A stretch of DNA of 64,000 nucleotides. It comes from Planctomycetes bacterium syqfu (GTDB taxonomy: Bacteria; Planctomycetota; Phycisphaerae; Phycisphaerales; Phycisphaeraceae). The stretch lies in assembly GCA_020974905.1 (NCBI GenBank), contig CP087563.1, positions 7,130,001 through 7,194,000 on the forward strand. Reading direction: 5' to 3'. Below the pieces are notes generated by a model. That model saw nothing but the letters and a program-made list of their open reading frames with translations, did not search any database and was not told where the DNA came from. The position numbers and the translations under genes are program-made. Numbering within the stretch: the first letter of the stretch is position 1; each line of letters starts with the position of its first letter. Positions 53,167-61,304 of this stretch are shown in pieces.

Positions 53167-53322
53167 CTGTTCAACGAATCAATCTCCACCTTCCGTCACT
53201 CCCGCGCAGGCGGGAGTCCAGTGACAACTGCAAGCGTCAACAGAATGCCACTGGATTCACGACTTCCGGGGCGCGGGAATGACAAAATCTAAGACGACAT
53301 GGTGTTTCATTGTTTGAACTGC
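53167..53322 (-). repeat. Palindromic intergenic repeat, copy H
   Basis: Core 53194-53284 (91 bp), minus orientation; the second hairpin is broken by an extra ACTTCCGG-type stretch. Ends CTGTTCAACGAATCAATCTCC and CATTGTTTGAACTGC remain. The following 145 bp to the GH113-like gene show no other feature. Confidence 0.8.
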
Positions 53323-53467
53323 TCCAGTTACTGAATTCCTGATTTGGAATGGAAAACACCTGCTTGCGATATCATTGTTGACCCTCTGTACAGCCATGTC
53401 TACGATCATGCCAATTCAGAAAGATTTGTTTCTGAAAGTAAACAGTCGTTAGCAAGGTGACAGGATC

Positions 53468-54520
53468 ATGTCCCAGCAAATTCCCATCGGTTGTCGTGAA
53501 GTTCATCGCGGCGTGACGTTCGGTTTTTATGCTCGCAATGGTGTGTTCTCTTCCCAATGGGCCTTGGATCAGGTTCAGAAAATGGTGGACCTGAACATCA
53601 ATTGGGTGGTGCTCATTGCTACCGTCATGCAGGACACCCCATACTCCGATACACAGTATCGCGACTTTGAAGTGACCCCCGGTGATCATGAGTTGATGAC
53701 CATCATCGACGCCTTGCATCAGGCAGGGATTCGCGTACATCTGCGTCCCATGCTTGAAACACAAAATGGTCAGGGGCGTCTGCAGGTTCAATACTTCGGG
53801 GACGGCATGGGAACACGTATCCCCGGACGTGGCAGTGATCACTGGGCACGCTGGTTTAACTCCATGCGCAAACGCAGTGTCTACTACGCACGTATCGCTC
53901 AGCAGACCGGCTGTGAGATGTACGGTCTGGACAGCGAACTGGATCGCTTTGTGGACCAGAACGAAAACTGGAAGTCAGTCGTCAAAGCTGTCCGCGAAGT
54001 CTATGACGGGCCGGTGAGTAGCTGCCACACCACGCACACCGGTGTGGTCGATTTTGATAAGCACCTGGCCAATAAGGATCACTGGTGGTACGACCTGGAT
54101 ATGCTCGAACTCTCCTGCTATGCAAAGGGTCCGCAGCATCTTAATGCCAGTGTTCAGGAAATTGTGGACCAGCTCAAACCCACAGTCGAACGTTTCCGTA
54201 ACATGGCCAAGACCTTCGGCAAACCGGTCATGCTCGGGGAAGTCGGTTGCACATCATCCACCGGTGGTGCGATGCATCCCTCCGGTTGGCAGGGTGATGG
54301 CAAATACGATCCACAGGAACAAGCCAACTATCTCACCGCAGTTCTCGAAAGTTTCTGGAACGAGCCCTGGTGGTACGGCATGTATTGGTGGAAGTGGGAC
54401 GAACAAAACAAACGTGAACAATTCCTCAATGATCCTGCAGGTGACAAGGGCTTTATCGTTGATGGTAAACCCGCAGCACAAATCATGAAACAATGGTTCG
54501 CCCGAACCGATCGCCCATAA
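53468..54520 (+). CDS. GH113-like glycoside hydrolase (putative beta-mannanase), paralogue 1
   Basis: 350 residues, a single TIM barrel with no signal peptide. Family-like motifs: RGVTFGFYARNGVFSSQWAL near the start, INWVVLIATVMQDTPYSD, YGLDSEL with acid/base Glu157, VMLGEVGCTSS with nucleophile Glu258, and the aromatic block WWYGMYWWKWDEQ near the end. GH113 enzymes cleave internal beta-1,4-mannosidic bonds; the assignment is inferred from these motifs. A paralogue follows 57 bp downstream, and a GH130 phosphorylase lies in the same cluster. A cytoplasmic location implies it trims imported manno-oligosaccharides. A weak hairpin with a T-run (54522-54545) separates it from the next gene. Confidence 0.7.
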   Translation: MSQQIPIGCREVHRGVTFGFYARNGVFSSQWALDQVQKMVDLNINWVVLIATVMQDTPYSDTQYRDFEVTPGDHELMTIIDALHQAGIRVHLRPMLETQNGQGRLQVQYFGDGMGTRIPGRGSDHWARWFNSMRKRSVYYARIAQQTGCEMYGLDSELDRFVDQNENWKSVVKAVREVYDGPVSSCHTTHTGVVDFDKHLANKDHWWYDLDMLELSCYAKGPQHLNASVQEIVDQLKPTVERFRNMAKTFGKPVMLGEVGCTSSTGGAMHPSGWQGDGKYDPQEQANYLTAVLESFWNEPWWYGMYWWKWDEQNKREQFLNDPAGDKGFIVDGKPAAQIMKQWFARTDRP

Positions 54521-54577
54521 TAGCCCATAAAACAGGCTGTTTTTTCTCCATTGGTTTAATCAGATTGAGACAGACAC

Positions 54578-55600
54578 ATGCAAGAACCTTACCCGATTCA
54601 TCGTGGCATGACTTTCGGTTTCTACGCACGCAACGGATACTTCTCCAGTGACGAAGCCAGGCAGCAAGTCGATAAAATGGCAGCGCTGGACATCAATTGG
54701 GTTTGCCTGGTCTCCACTGTCCTGCAGGAAAACATGATGAGTGGTCGTCAGTTTCGTGACTTTGAAATGACGCCTGCTGATGACGAACTCCGTGACATCA
54801 TCGACTACATTCACGAGAAGGGTATGAACGTCCAACTGCGCCCCATGCTCGAATGCTGGGATGGCACGCAACGTTGTCACATCCATCTCCCACCTGACCA
54901 TGAGATCATGCCCGGCAAGCCCATTCGCCATTGCTCGATCTGGTTCGACTCCATGACCAAACGCACGCTGCATTACGCCCGACTTGCTCAGCGTGCAGGT
55001 TGCGAAGCCTTCGGCATCGACAGTGAAATTGATCAAATTTTAAATTACAACGAGCAGTGGAAAGACGTCGTCAAAGCCGCACGCAGTGTCTACGACGGAC
55101 ACCTCACTTCAAGTCATACCCGCTGGGCAAACTTTGAAAAACAATTGGAAAATGCGGACCACTGGTGGTTCGACATTGACTCCGTGGGAACCAGTTTTTA
55201 CGATCCCGTCTCGGATAAAGTCGGTTCGACCATGGATGAAATGCTCGCCTTCCTCAAGCCTTTACTCGAAAAGCATCGCAATATCGCCAAGATGTATGGC
55301 AAGCCCTACTACTTCGGTGAGTCCGGCTGCTGTGCGACCGCAGGGGCAACCCGCAAGCCACACGGCTGGGATAATCCCGGCGGCTATGACGGGCAGGAAC
55401 AAGCCAATTTCATGGAAGCTGTCTTCCGGACGTTCTGGGATGAACCGTGGTGGATGGGGCTTTACTGGTGGAAGTGGGATGAACAAAATTACCGCCCGCA
55501 ATTCCACAATGATCCACGCGGCAACAAGGGCTTTACCATCGATGGCAAGCCGGCAGCAGATGTCATGAAAAAATGGTACAGTCGCACCGACCGTGTTTGA
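54578..55600 (+). CDS. GH113-like glycoside hydrolase (putative beta-mannanase), paralogue 2
   Basis: 340 residues, clearly homologous along its whole length to the previous gene (shared HRGMTFGFYARNGYFSS, DINWVCL, FRDFEMTPADDELRDIIDYI, WWMGLYWWKWDEQNYRPQF). Catalytic candidates are Glu150 in FGIDSEIDQ and Glu248 in YYFGESGCC. The loop around residues 95-120 differs most (CWDGTQRCHIHLPPDH), which could change chain-length preference. No signal peptide. Most likely a duplication followed by specialisation. It is followed by repeat copy I and a LamG protein. Confidence 0.7.
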   Translation: MQEPYPIHRGMTFGFYARNGYFSSDEARQQVDKMAALDINWVCLVSTVLQENMMSGRQFRDFEMTPADDELRDIIDYIHEKGMNVQLRPMLECWDGTQRCHIHLPPDHEIMPGKPIRHCSIWFDSMTKRTLHYARLAQRAGCEAFGIDSEIDQILNYNEQWKDVVKAARSVYDGHLTSSHTRWANFEKQLENADHWWFDIDSVGTSFYDPVSDKVGSTMDEMLAFLKPLLEKHRNIAKMYGKPYYFGESGCCATAGATRKPHGWDNPGGYDGQEQANFMEAVFRTFWDEPWWMGLYWWKWDEQNYRPQFHNDPRGNKGFTIDGKPAADVMKKWYSRTDRV

Positions 55601-55602
55601 AC

Positions 55603-55752
55603 GCGTTTCAAATAATTAATCTCCACTCTCCGTCACTCCCGCGCAGGCGGGAGTCCAGTGGAACCTACAAGCGTCAACTGCATGCCACTGGATTTCCGCC
55701 TGCGCGGGAATGACGAAATAAGAGATAGCGGGTGATTAATGATTTGAACTGC
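55603..55752 (-). repeat. Palindromic intergenic repeat, copy I
   Basis: Core 55631-55715, minus orientation; inverted ends GCGTTTCAAATAATTAATCT and GATTAATGATTTGAACTGC give a 150-bp unit, one of the most complete copies. It starts 3 bp after the second GH113-like stop codon. Confidence 0.88.
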
Positions 55753-55789
55753 TCTGATCGCCATTTTGATGTCCACATAGAGAGAGAAC

Positions 55790-56542
55790 ATGCCCGCCAA
55801 AATCCATCCCACCGACATTGACAATCTCATCTGCTTCTGGGATTTCCAGGAACCTACAGGTCAACCCCGTGTTGCTAAAGGCCCCAACAACTACGCACTC
55901 ACCGAGCAGGCAGGCCCGATGCAACGCGTGGGTGAAGGCGTCTTCGGTGATCATGCCATTAAGGTGGATTATGGGCAGTGGCTGCGCGTCCCCAAGTTTG
56001 AAGCACCCGCGCTGGACATCCCCGGCAAGGATGCACAGGTCTCCGTCGTGGCGTGGCTCAAACGTTACAAAAAACCCGAAGGTGAATGCGAGTTCGTTGC
56101 AGGCCTTTGGGACGAAACCCACAAACTTCGCCAATACGGCATGTTCCTGAACCTGGGCATTTGGGACAGTGCCAACCAAGTCTGTGGCCACGTCTCCAAC
56201 CTCGGTGGCCCGACACCCGGTTACAAATACTGCATGGACGCCTCCATCGGCGCGACACCCGTTAAGCTGGATCAATGGTGTTGTGCAGCATTCACCTACG
56301 ACAGTCAACAGGCCATAAGCTATCTCAACGGCATGCTTGATGAGCGTCCCGAACGCAATCCCTATCCCTACCCCGGCGGACTCTTTGATGGCGGTGATCG
56401 ACCCGCGGACTTTACTGTCGGCTCGGTCACCCGCAGCGGGAAAATGGGCAACTTCTACGTCGGACTCCTCGGCGGGGTGGCCGTCTTCAACCGTGCCCTG
56501 ACCCAGGAAGAAATCAAGGGACTCGCAGCCTGGATCAAGTAA
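55790..56542 (+). CDS. LamG/concanavalin A-like domain protein, cytoplasmic
   Basis: 250 residues with no signal peptide. One LamG-type jelly roll: LICFWDFQEPTGQPR, VKVDYGQWLRVPK-like strand, DIPGKDAQVSVVAWLKRYKK, DQWCCAAFTYDSQQAISYLN, and the closing LLGGVAVFNRALTQEEIKGL, which is the classic LamG end. Such domains bind sugars or serve as spacers in secreted proteins; a stand-alone cytosolic form is unusual. Its place between the GH113-like pair and GH130 suggests a role in handling manno-oligosaccharides. Confidence 0.75.
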   Translation: MPAKIHPTDIDNLICFWDFQEPTGQPRVAKGPNNYALTEQAGPMQRVGEGVFGDHAIKVDYGQWLRVPKFEAPALDIPGKDAQVSVVAWLKRYKKPEGECEFVAGLWDETHKLRQYGMFLNLGIWDSANQVCGHVSNLGGPTPGYKYCMDASIGATPVKLDQWCCAAFTYDSQQAISYLNGMLDERPERNPYPYPGGLFDGGDRPADFTVGSVTRSGKMGNFYVGLLGGVAVFNRALTQEEIKGLAAWIK

Positions 56543-56575
56543 TTCAGCGATCTGTGCAAATCAATCCTTGTTGTC

Positions 56576-56760
56576 TTAACCACAGAGTCACAGAGACACA
56601 GAGCCTGAAAAAGACAAAAAACTCAAACAAAGACGCCAAATCGCAAAGAAACGGTTAACTTCTTTCTGGCTTGGCGTCTTTGCGTCTTGAGCGAAGCGAG
56701 CGTGAGATTGTCTTACTCGGTTTTGAAATCTGTGCCTCTGTGCCTCTGTGCCTCAGTGGT
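56576..56760. repeat. Composite CACAGAG / CTCTGTG intergenic inverted repeat
   Basis: TTAACCACAGAGTCACAGAG... at the left and ...CTCTGTGCCTCTGTGCCTCA... at the right are inverted arms. Between them lie AGACGCCAAATCGCAAAG and CTTGGCGTCTTTGCGTCTTG, a second inverted pair. The block fills most of the 352-bp LamG-GH130 gap. Confidence 0.75.
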
Positions 56761-56839
56761 GAAGACAGTTGTGATAATCATGTCTGAGGCGACTCAATAA
56801 TACATTATTGCCCGCCACACTTGTCAATCGAACAAGTCG

Positions 56840-56859
56840 GATGTATCTTTTGATGTATC
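56840..56859 (+). promoter_or_regulatory. Candidate regulator site upstream of GH130
   Basis: Two exact copies of GATGTATC (56840-56847 and 56852-56859), 12 bp apart, 36 bp before the start codon and just upstream of a TAAAAT (56870-56875). Confidence 0.35.
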
Positions 56860-56894
56860 GTCTGTATTGTAAAATTTATGAAAAGGAATACAGA

Positions 56895-58079
56895 ATGGCC
56901 TTTGACACATTCGACTACGCTCAGGCTCTTAGCCAACTCAACAATCGTTACCAGCAACACGTCAGCCGCAAGAATCAGGTGGATGCCAACTGGTACAACG
57001 GCGTTTACGAACGCTATGTCGATCCGGTGCTCACCCGTGATCACGCACCGGTGAGTTGGAAGTATGATCTGAATCCCAAGACCAACCCGATGCTGCTCGA
57101 ACGTCTTGGCATCAATGCGACCCTCAACAGCGGGGCGATCATACGTGATGGTAAAGTGCAACTGGTTGTCCGTGTCGAAGGCAATGACCGCAAATCCTTT
57201 TTTGCAATCGCTGAAAGTGAATCCGGCGTGGACGGTTTTGAATTTAAGAAAGACCCGATCCTCCTGCCACAGACGGATCGTGATGATGTCAACGTCTATG
57301 ACATGCGTTTGACCGAACACGAAGACGGATACATTTACGGCCTGTTCTGCACCGAACGCAAAGACCCCGATGCCCCTGAGGGTGATACCTCTATGGCAGA
57401 GGCGCAGTGTGGCATTGTCCGCACCAAGGACCTTATCAACTGGGACCGTTTACCCGATCTCAAATCCCCATCACCGCAGCAGCGCAACGTGGTGCTTCAC
57501 CCCGAATTCGTCAACGGTGAATACGCGTTTTACACCCGCCCGCAAGACGGTTTTATCTCCACGGGTAAAGGTGGGGGCATTGGTTGGGGGACCTGCAAGG
57601 ATATGACCAATCCGGTGATTGATCACGAAACCATCGTCCATGCCAAGACGTATCACACCATCTATGAAGTCAAAAACGGTCAGGGCCCGCAACCCTTCAA
57701 GACTGACAAAGGTTGGCTGCATCTGGCTCACGGTGTGCGTAACTGCGCATCAGGTTTACGCTATGTCCTATACATGATGATGACCGATTTGGACGAACCC
57801 TGGAAGGTGACGCATCTTCCAAGTGGTCACTTCATCTCGCCGCTGGGTTCAGAACGCGTGGGCGATGTGTCCAACGTCACCTTCTCCAACGGCTGGGTGA
57901 AACGTGAGAATGGTGAAGTGCTCATCTACTACGCATCGTCGGATACACGCATGCATGTTGCTACGAGTACCATTGACCGTTTGGTGGATTACACCATCAA
58001 CACGCCAGAAGATCCGTTTAAATCTCACCTGTGTGTGCAGCAGCGATTGGACTTGATCAACGCCAATCGCTCACTGTGA
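56895..58079 (+). CDS. GH130 phosphorylase, probably 4-O-beta-mannosyl-glucose phosphorylase type
   Basis: 394 residues from ATG 56895 (AAAGGA 7 nt before it). GH130 enzymes are inverting phosphorylases that split beta-mannosides with phosphate, giving mannose 1-phosphate. Seen here: NPMLLERLGINATLNSGAII, LVVRVEGNDRKSFFAIAESE, DVNVYDMRLTEHEDGYIYGL (Asp136, the likely catalytic acid), then GWGTCKD, AKTYHTIYEVKNGQGPQPFK and HLAHGVRNCASGLRYVLYMM. Length and motifs fit the GH130_1 group. It is cytoplasmic and would salvage energy from mannan fragments made by the GH113-like pair. A terminator follows. Confidence 0.9.
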   Translation: MAFDTFDYAQALSQLNNRYQQHVSRKNQVDANWYNGVYERYVDPVLTRDHAPVSWKYDLNPKTNPMLLERLGINATLNSGAIIRDGKVQLVVRVEGNDRKSFFAIAESESGVDGFEFKKDPILLPQTDRDDVNVYDMRLTEHEDGYIYGLFCTERKDPDAPEGDTSMAEAQCGIVRTKDLINWDRLPDLKSPSPQQRNVVLHPEFVNGEYAFYTRPQDGFISTGKGGGIGWGTCKDMTNPVIDHETIVHAKTYHTIYEVKNGQGPQPFKTDKGWLHLAHGVRNCASGLRYVLYMMMTDLDEPWKVTHLPSGHFISPLGSERVGDVSNVTFSNGWVKRENGEVLIYYASSDTRMHVATSTIDRLVDYTINTPEDPFKSHLCVQQRLDLINANRSL

Positions 58080-58097
58080 GATTCATTTCAGTGATAA

Positions 58098-58136
58098 AAA
58101 AACAGCCGTCATTCGTAGAGATTGACGGTTGTTTTT
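58098..58136. terminator. Bidirectional intrinsic terminator
   Basis: 14-bp stem AAAAACAGCCGTCA / TTGACGGTTGTTTTT with one G-T pair and a ~10-nt loop, between the convergent GH130 and LamG genes. Confidence 0.88.
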
Positions 58137-58154
58137 CTTGGTGTGTTTTAATGT

Positions 58155-58892
58155 TTACTTGATATCAGACGGCGTGAGTTTGCCATCTTTGAGATCTTTG
58201 ATTTGTTGTTCGGTCAACACGTTTTTCCAGACCGCGAGATCGTCGATCATGCCGGTGAAAAAGCGATTGCCTTCGATGCCGGATTGGCCGAGGATCAGGT
58301 CTGCGGTGTTTGCCATCGGCATTTCTTTCTCAGCACGGATGGTGTGTTCATGTTTTTTGCCATCAACGTAGTCAATGAACTTCGTGCCATCGAAAGTGAA
58401 GACAACGTGATGCCATTTGCCGTCGAGGAGTTTACCGATGGGACCATGCTGGTTGAATCCCTTGAGGGTGTCGACACGGTAGTGCAGTTCATCGGTCTTG
58501 GCGGAGCGCTGAATCTCAATGCCAACGCTTGTCTTTTCAACACGCTGCATTTTGCTGATGATGCGAGCCCACATACCCGGGCTGTCGGCTTTGCCGTTAA
58601 ACCAGAGACTGATGGTGAAGGTCTTGCCATCCAGAAGTCCATCGGTATGCGGGATGTTGACGGTGGCATTATCCGCCAGTGAGAGGGCTTGACTGCTCTT
58701 GATGCCAGCAGGAACTTCGTCGGTGAAAGTGGGTTTGCCTGTCTTGGCGACAGCATTGCTGGAGCCTGCGGTGGCTTCCTTGAGATCACCCTCCATCGGC
58801 CAGTATCCAACGAGTTGTGCCTGGGCAGGCAGTGTCAGACAGGTGGCTACCAACATGAAGCAGACTGCAAAAGTTAAATGGATGTTGCGCAT
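58155..58892 (-). CDS. Secreted LamG-domain protein
   Basis: 245 residues. Signal peptide MRNIHLTFAVCFMLVATCLT..., cleavage near AQA-Q. The rest is one LamG jelly roll: LVGYWPMEGDLKEATAGSSN, SLADNATVNIPHTDGLLDGK, FTISLWFNGKADSPGMWARI, DGKWHHVVFTFDGTKFIDYV and MIDDLAVWKNVLTEQQIKDL. Such domains bind glycans or surface proteins. CAGGAG lies about 8 nt before the ATG. Unlike the LamG protein at 55790 it is exported. A structured spacer separates it from the pectate-lyase-fold gene upstream. Confidence 0.82.
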   Translation of the reverse strand: MRNIHLTFAVCFMLVATCLTLPAQAQLVGYWPMEGDLKEATAGSSNAVAKTGKPTFTDEVPAGIKSSQALSLADNATVNIPHTDGLLDGKTFTISLWFNGKADSPGMWARIISKMQRVEKTSVGIEIQRSAKTDELHYRVDTLKGFNQHGPIGKLLDGKWHHVVFTFDGTKFIDYVDGKKHEHTIRAEKEMPMANTADLILGQSGIEGNRFFTGMIDDLAVWKNVLTEQQIKDLKDGKLTPSDIK

Positions 58893-59030
58893 GATTTGTC
58901 TCCTGAATAAACGTAACTGATACGTATAAGTTCTTGTCCAATCTTAACGCGGATTTGAGGCAATGGGTAGTGGGTCAGTCAAGATGGTATGAAATTTCTT
59001 GTCCGACAGAACGCGTGTGTTGCATTGATT

Positions 59031-59106
59031 TGAGCACCGGATGTTAATCCGGTGCAAGTGCCTTGATGACTCTTCGTACCTGCACCGCATTGACATGGGG
59101 TGCTCA
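59031..59106. other. Structured intergenic segment
   Basis: Nested pairing: outer TGAGCACC / GGTGCTCA (59031-59038 with 59099-59106), GGTGCA / TGCACC (59051-59056 with 59081-59086), and an alternative perfect hairpin GCACCGGAT-GTTA-ATCCGGTGC (59034-59055). No T-run follows on either strand, so it is not a simple terminator; a small RNA or attenuator is possible. Confidence 0.35.
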
Positions 59107-59134
59107 TTTATGCGCGTTTTAAGTGCGATGGAAG

Positions 59135-60478
59135 TTACTGACTGTTTGCAGGGAGTTTCTGGAGCAGGGGGATAAACTGTGAACCGTTGATGCGATAGCC
59201 TTTTTCAGTGTCGATGTAATCGTCAAAGACAATGCTGTTGGTCAGTTCATAACCGCTGTTGGCATCACAGGTGATATGCTGCCGCGGGTTTGCCAGGAAT
59301 CGGAAGCGACTGTCTTTGATACTCAGCCAGGAGGCAGGTTTGTCACTGCTGGTTTTGATGTCAGCGATCATACCCGAGAACTGCGAGGCGACGATACTCA
59401 GTTGCGCACCATCACGCACGTGAATCATCGGCGTTTGGTCATCGCCATTTTTACCCGCAATGCCCATGCAGGTGGTGAGCATGCCGTTGACAAAGACGTT
59501 GGTTTCACCAGCAACATCCAATAGCGAAGTGCGGCGAATGTCTGAACTGTCAGGGGCAGATGGATTCATGAATGAACGCTTGGGTGATTTGTCATAACCA
59601 CCAAACGGGCGGGATTCGACACGCATGCCGTTGATGGAGAACGTGCCTGCATTGATGCCGCCTTTGTCGATTTTCAGCGCGGTTCGCAGGGAATGTCCAT
59701 TGAGTTGATTGATGGTTGCTGAGCCTCCCTTGGCAAAGTGAATGCCGATGTTGGACATGCCGACATTGGGGCGCATGAACAGGAAGTTGAGATTCTGATC
59801 CGCCATGGTCAGAAAGCCGGTGCGACAGCTGCTGAAAGTACAGTCATAAAACGACATGTCCGAAGCGCATGTCCATGAGTCCTTGCCACAGCGATAACCC
59901 ACCGTTGCGTTGGCAAAGGTGCATCGCGTGACAACATGCAACGCACCAGCACGTCCGCCGAATCGTTTGAGAAGTTGCGGGTCGGAAGTATCCTTGTCGA
60001 TCGAGTCCAGCGCGAAGGCTGCCTGGGCTTTGTGGTTACCATCAAAACAGATGTCGGACATGACCAGCCCCAGTTGCCCATAGGATTGCATCAAGACGCT
60101 TTGTTCATCACCATCCCAAAGCAGTCGCGTCATGGCACGCATGGGGCCACCGTACGCGCCTGCACCTTCCAGCCGGAGATTGGTATGCGCCGATGTCATG
60201 AGTAGTGTACTGGTGATGCGATAAGTGCCTGCGGGGATGAACACACGACGCGGGGCAGTGCGTGGCGTTTCAGGAAAGCGAAGGGTTGTATCACCGACCG
60301 CCATATCCAAGGCGCGTTGGATGGCCAATGTGTCATCCGCAATTCCATCACCGAGAGCACCGCAATCGCGCTTGGCATCAATCACTGATGATGTATTAAT
60401 CGGCGATGTTTGTGCCGTGAGTTGCTTGGAGATCAGTAGTAAAGCAGGCAATATTGCCAAGATCAGATAGCGATGCAT
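59135..60478 (-). CDS. Exported right-handed beta-helix protein (Pectate_lyase_3 fold), module 3
   Basis: 447 residues. Signal peptide MHRYLILAILPALLLISKQL..., cleavage near LTA-QT. Residues ~33-115 form the Pectate_lyase_3 N-terminal signature (DCGALGDGIADDTLAIQRAL, RRVFIPAGTYRITSTLLM), followed by parallel beta-helix coils (NLRLEGAGAYGG, SDICFDGNHKAQAAFALDSI, VTRCTFANATVGYRCGKDSW). This fold is shared by pectate lyases, polygalacturonases (GH28), epimerases and phage tailspikes; catalytic residues cannot be assigned, so the substrate is open. AAAGGA precedes the ATG. It is the third gene of a GntR-pseudopilin-beta-helix operon (gap 33 bp). Confidence 0.75.
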   Translation of the reverse strand: MHRYLILAILPALLLISKQLTAQTSPINTSSVIDAKRDCGALGDGIADDTLAIQRALDMAVGDTTLRFPETPRTAPRRVFIPAGTYRITSTLLMTSAHTNLRLEGAGAYGGPMRAMTRLLWDGDEQSVLMQSYGQLGLVMSDICFDGNHKAQAAFALDSIDKDTSDPQLLKRFGGRAGALHVVTRCTFANATVGYRCGKDSWTCASDMSFYDCTFSSCRTGFLTMADQNLNFLFMRPNVGMSNIGIHFAKGGSATINQLNGHSLRTALKIDKGGINAGTFSINGMRVESRPFGGYDKSPKRSFMNPSAPDSSDIRRTSLLDVAGETNVFVNGMLTTCMGIAGKNGDDQTPMIHVRDGAQLSIVASQFSGMIADIKTSSDKPASWLSIKDSRFRFLANPRQHITCDANSGYELTNSIVFDDYIDTEKGYRINGSQFIPLLQKLPANSQ

Positions 60479-60511
60479 GGACGAATCCTTTGAACAAAAA
60501 AGGTGCGAAAA

Positions 60512-61273
60512 TCAGGGGTTAACTAACCAGCGTTTGCGATGCGTGCTGTCTCGGCCGTCGGACCAGATGTGCGCTTCGTCTTCGGGGATTCGCGCAGCAT
60601 GACTATCAACAAAGAGCATTTGGATGCCGCCGCTGTGATGCGGGTAAAAGCTTGAACCGTTGTCAGGGTAAATCATGCCAAGCACCAGACGCTGCGTGTT
60701 GGGATTGGTGACGGTGTAGAAATCCGATTGACTACCGGTGCAATCACCTGCATAAATCAGTGATGAAGCAAAGGGGATATTGCCCAGTCGATTGGAACTT
60801 GTGCCGAAGGAGCGTTCGGGATTGGAAGGGTATTTGAAGGCATTGATGCCGATGGTTTGGACCGCCGAGGTAGCGCTTTGGAGATTCAGATCGGTGGGGT
60901 CTTTGCGTTTTTCGATCGTCTCAATGTGCTGACTCAAAGCACGCTCGGGGGCATTGGTGCAGACCCATGGCATGGCTTTAACCGTGTAAGGCATCAGCAC
61001 ACTCACCCAACGCTCATTGGCGGACGTGTTGGAAAGCGAATTAAGCCAACCGGGTACGAAGTCATCATTGTCATTGGCATACATGTGCACTGCCTGACCG
61101 ATGGTCCGCAGTTGATTCAGACATCCCATTGCCTTGGCGGACTGTCGGGCTTTACCCAACGCAGGCAGGAGAATGCTGATGAGAATGGAAATGATGCTGA
61201 TGACCACCAGCAGTTCGATGAGTGTGAAACCCGGATCATGTTGGGTTGAATCATGTCGACGGATGGGTCGCAT
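60512..61273 (-). CDS. Pseudopilin-like protein, module 3
   Basis: 253 residues from ATG 61273, chosen because AAGGAG lies 8 nt before it and the protein then starts shortly before the leader. The sequence [20 protein letters not shown] is followed by the hydrophobic helix ending [14 protein letters not shown], then [20 protein letters not shown]. The C-terminal motif reads [15 protein letters not shown], with Ser in place of Gly in the DGH motif of modules 1 and 2. It lies 31 bp after the GntR gene and 33 bp before the beta-helix gene on the same strand, so all three are one operon. Confidence 0.85.
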   Translation of the reverse strand: MRPIRRHDSTQHDPGFTLIELLVVISIISILISILLPALGKARQSAKAMGCLNQLRTIGQAVHMYANDNDDFVPGWLNSLSNTSANERWVSVLMPYTVKAMPWVCTNAPERALSQHIETIEKRKDPTDLNLQSATSAVQTIGINAFKYPSNPERSFGTSSNRLGNIPFASSLIYAGDCTGSQSDFYTVTNPNTQRLVLGMIYPDNGSSFYPHHSGGIQMLFVDSHAARIPEDEAHIWSDGRDSTHRKRWLVNP

Positions 61274-61304
61274 GCTCTGGCTCCTTGGTGTGATTGACGA
61301 TTGG

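Noticed and set aside
20325-55752. Possible CRISPR array from repeated palindromes
   Set aside because: Copies are kilobases apart, intergenic and in both orientations, with no spacers or cas genes.
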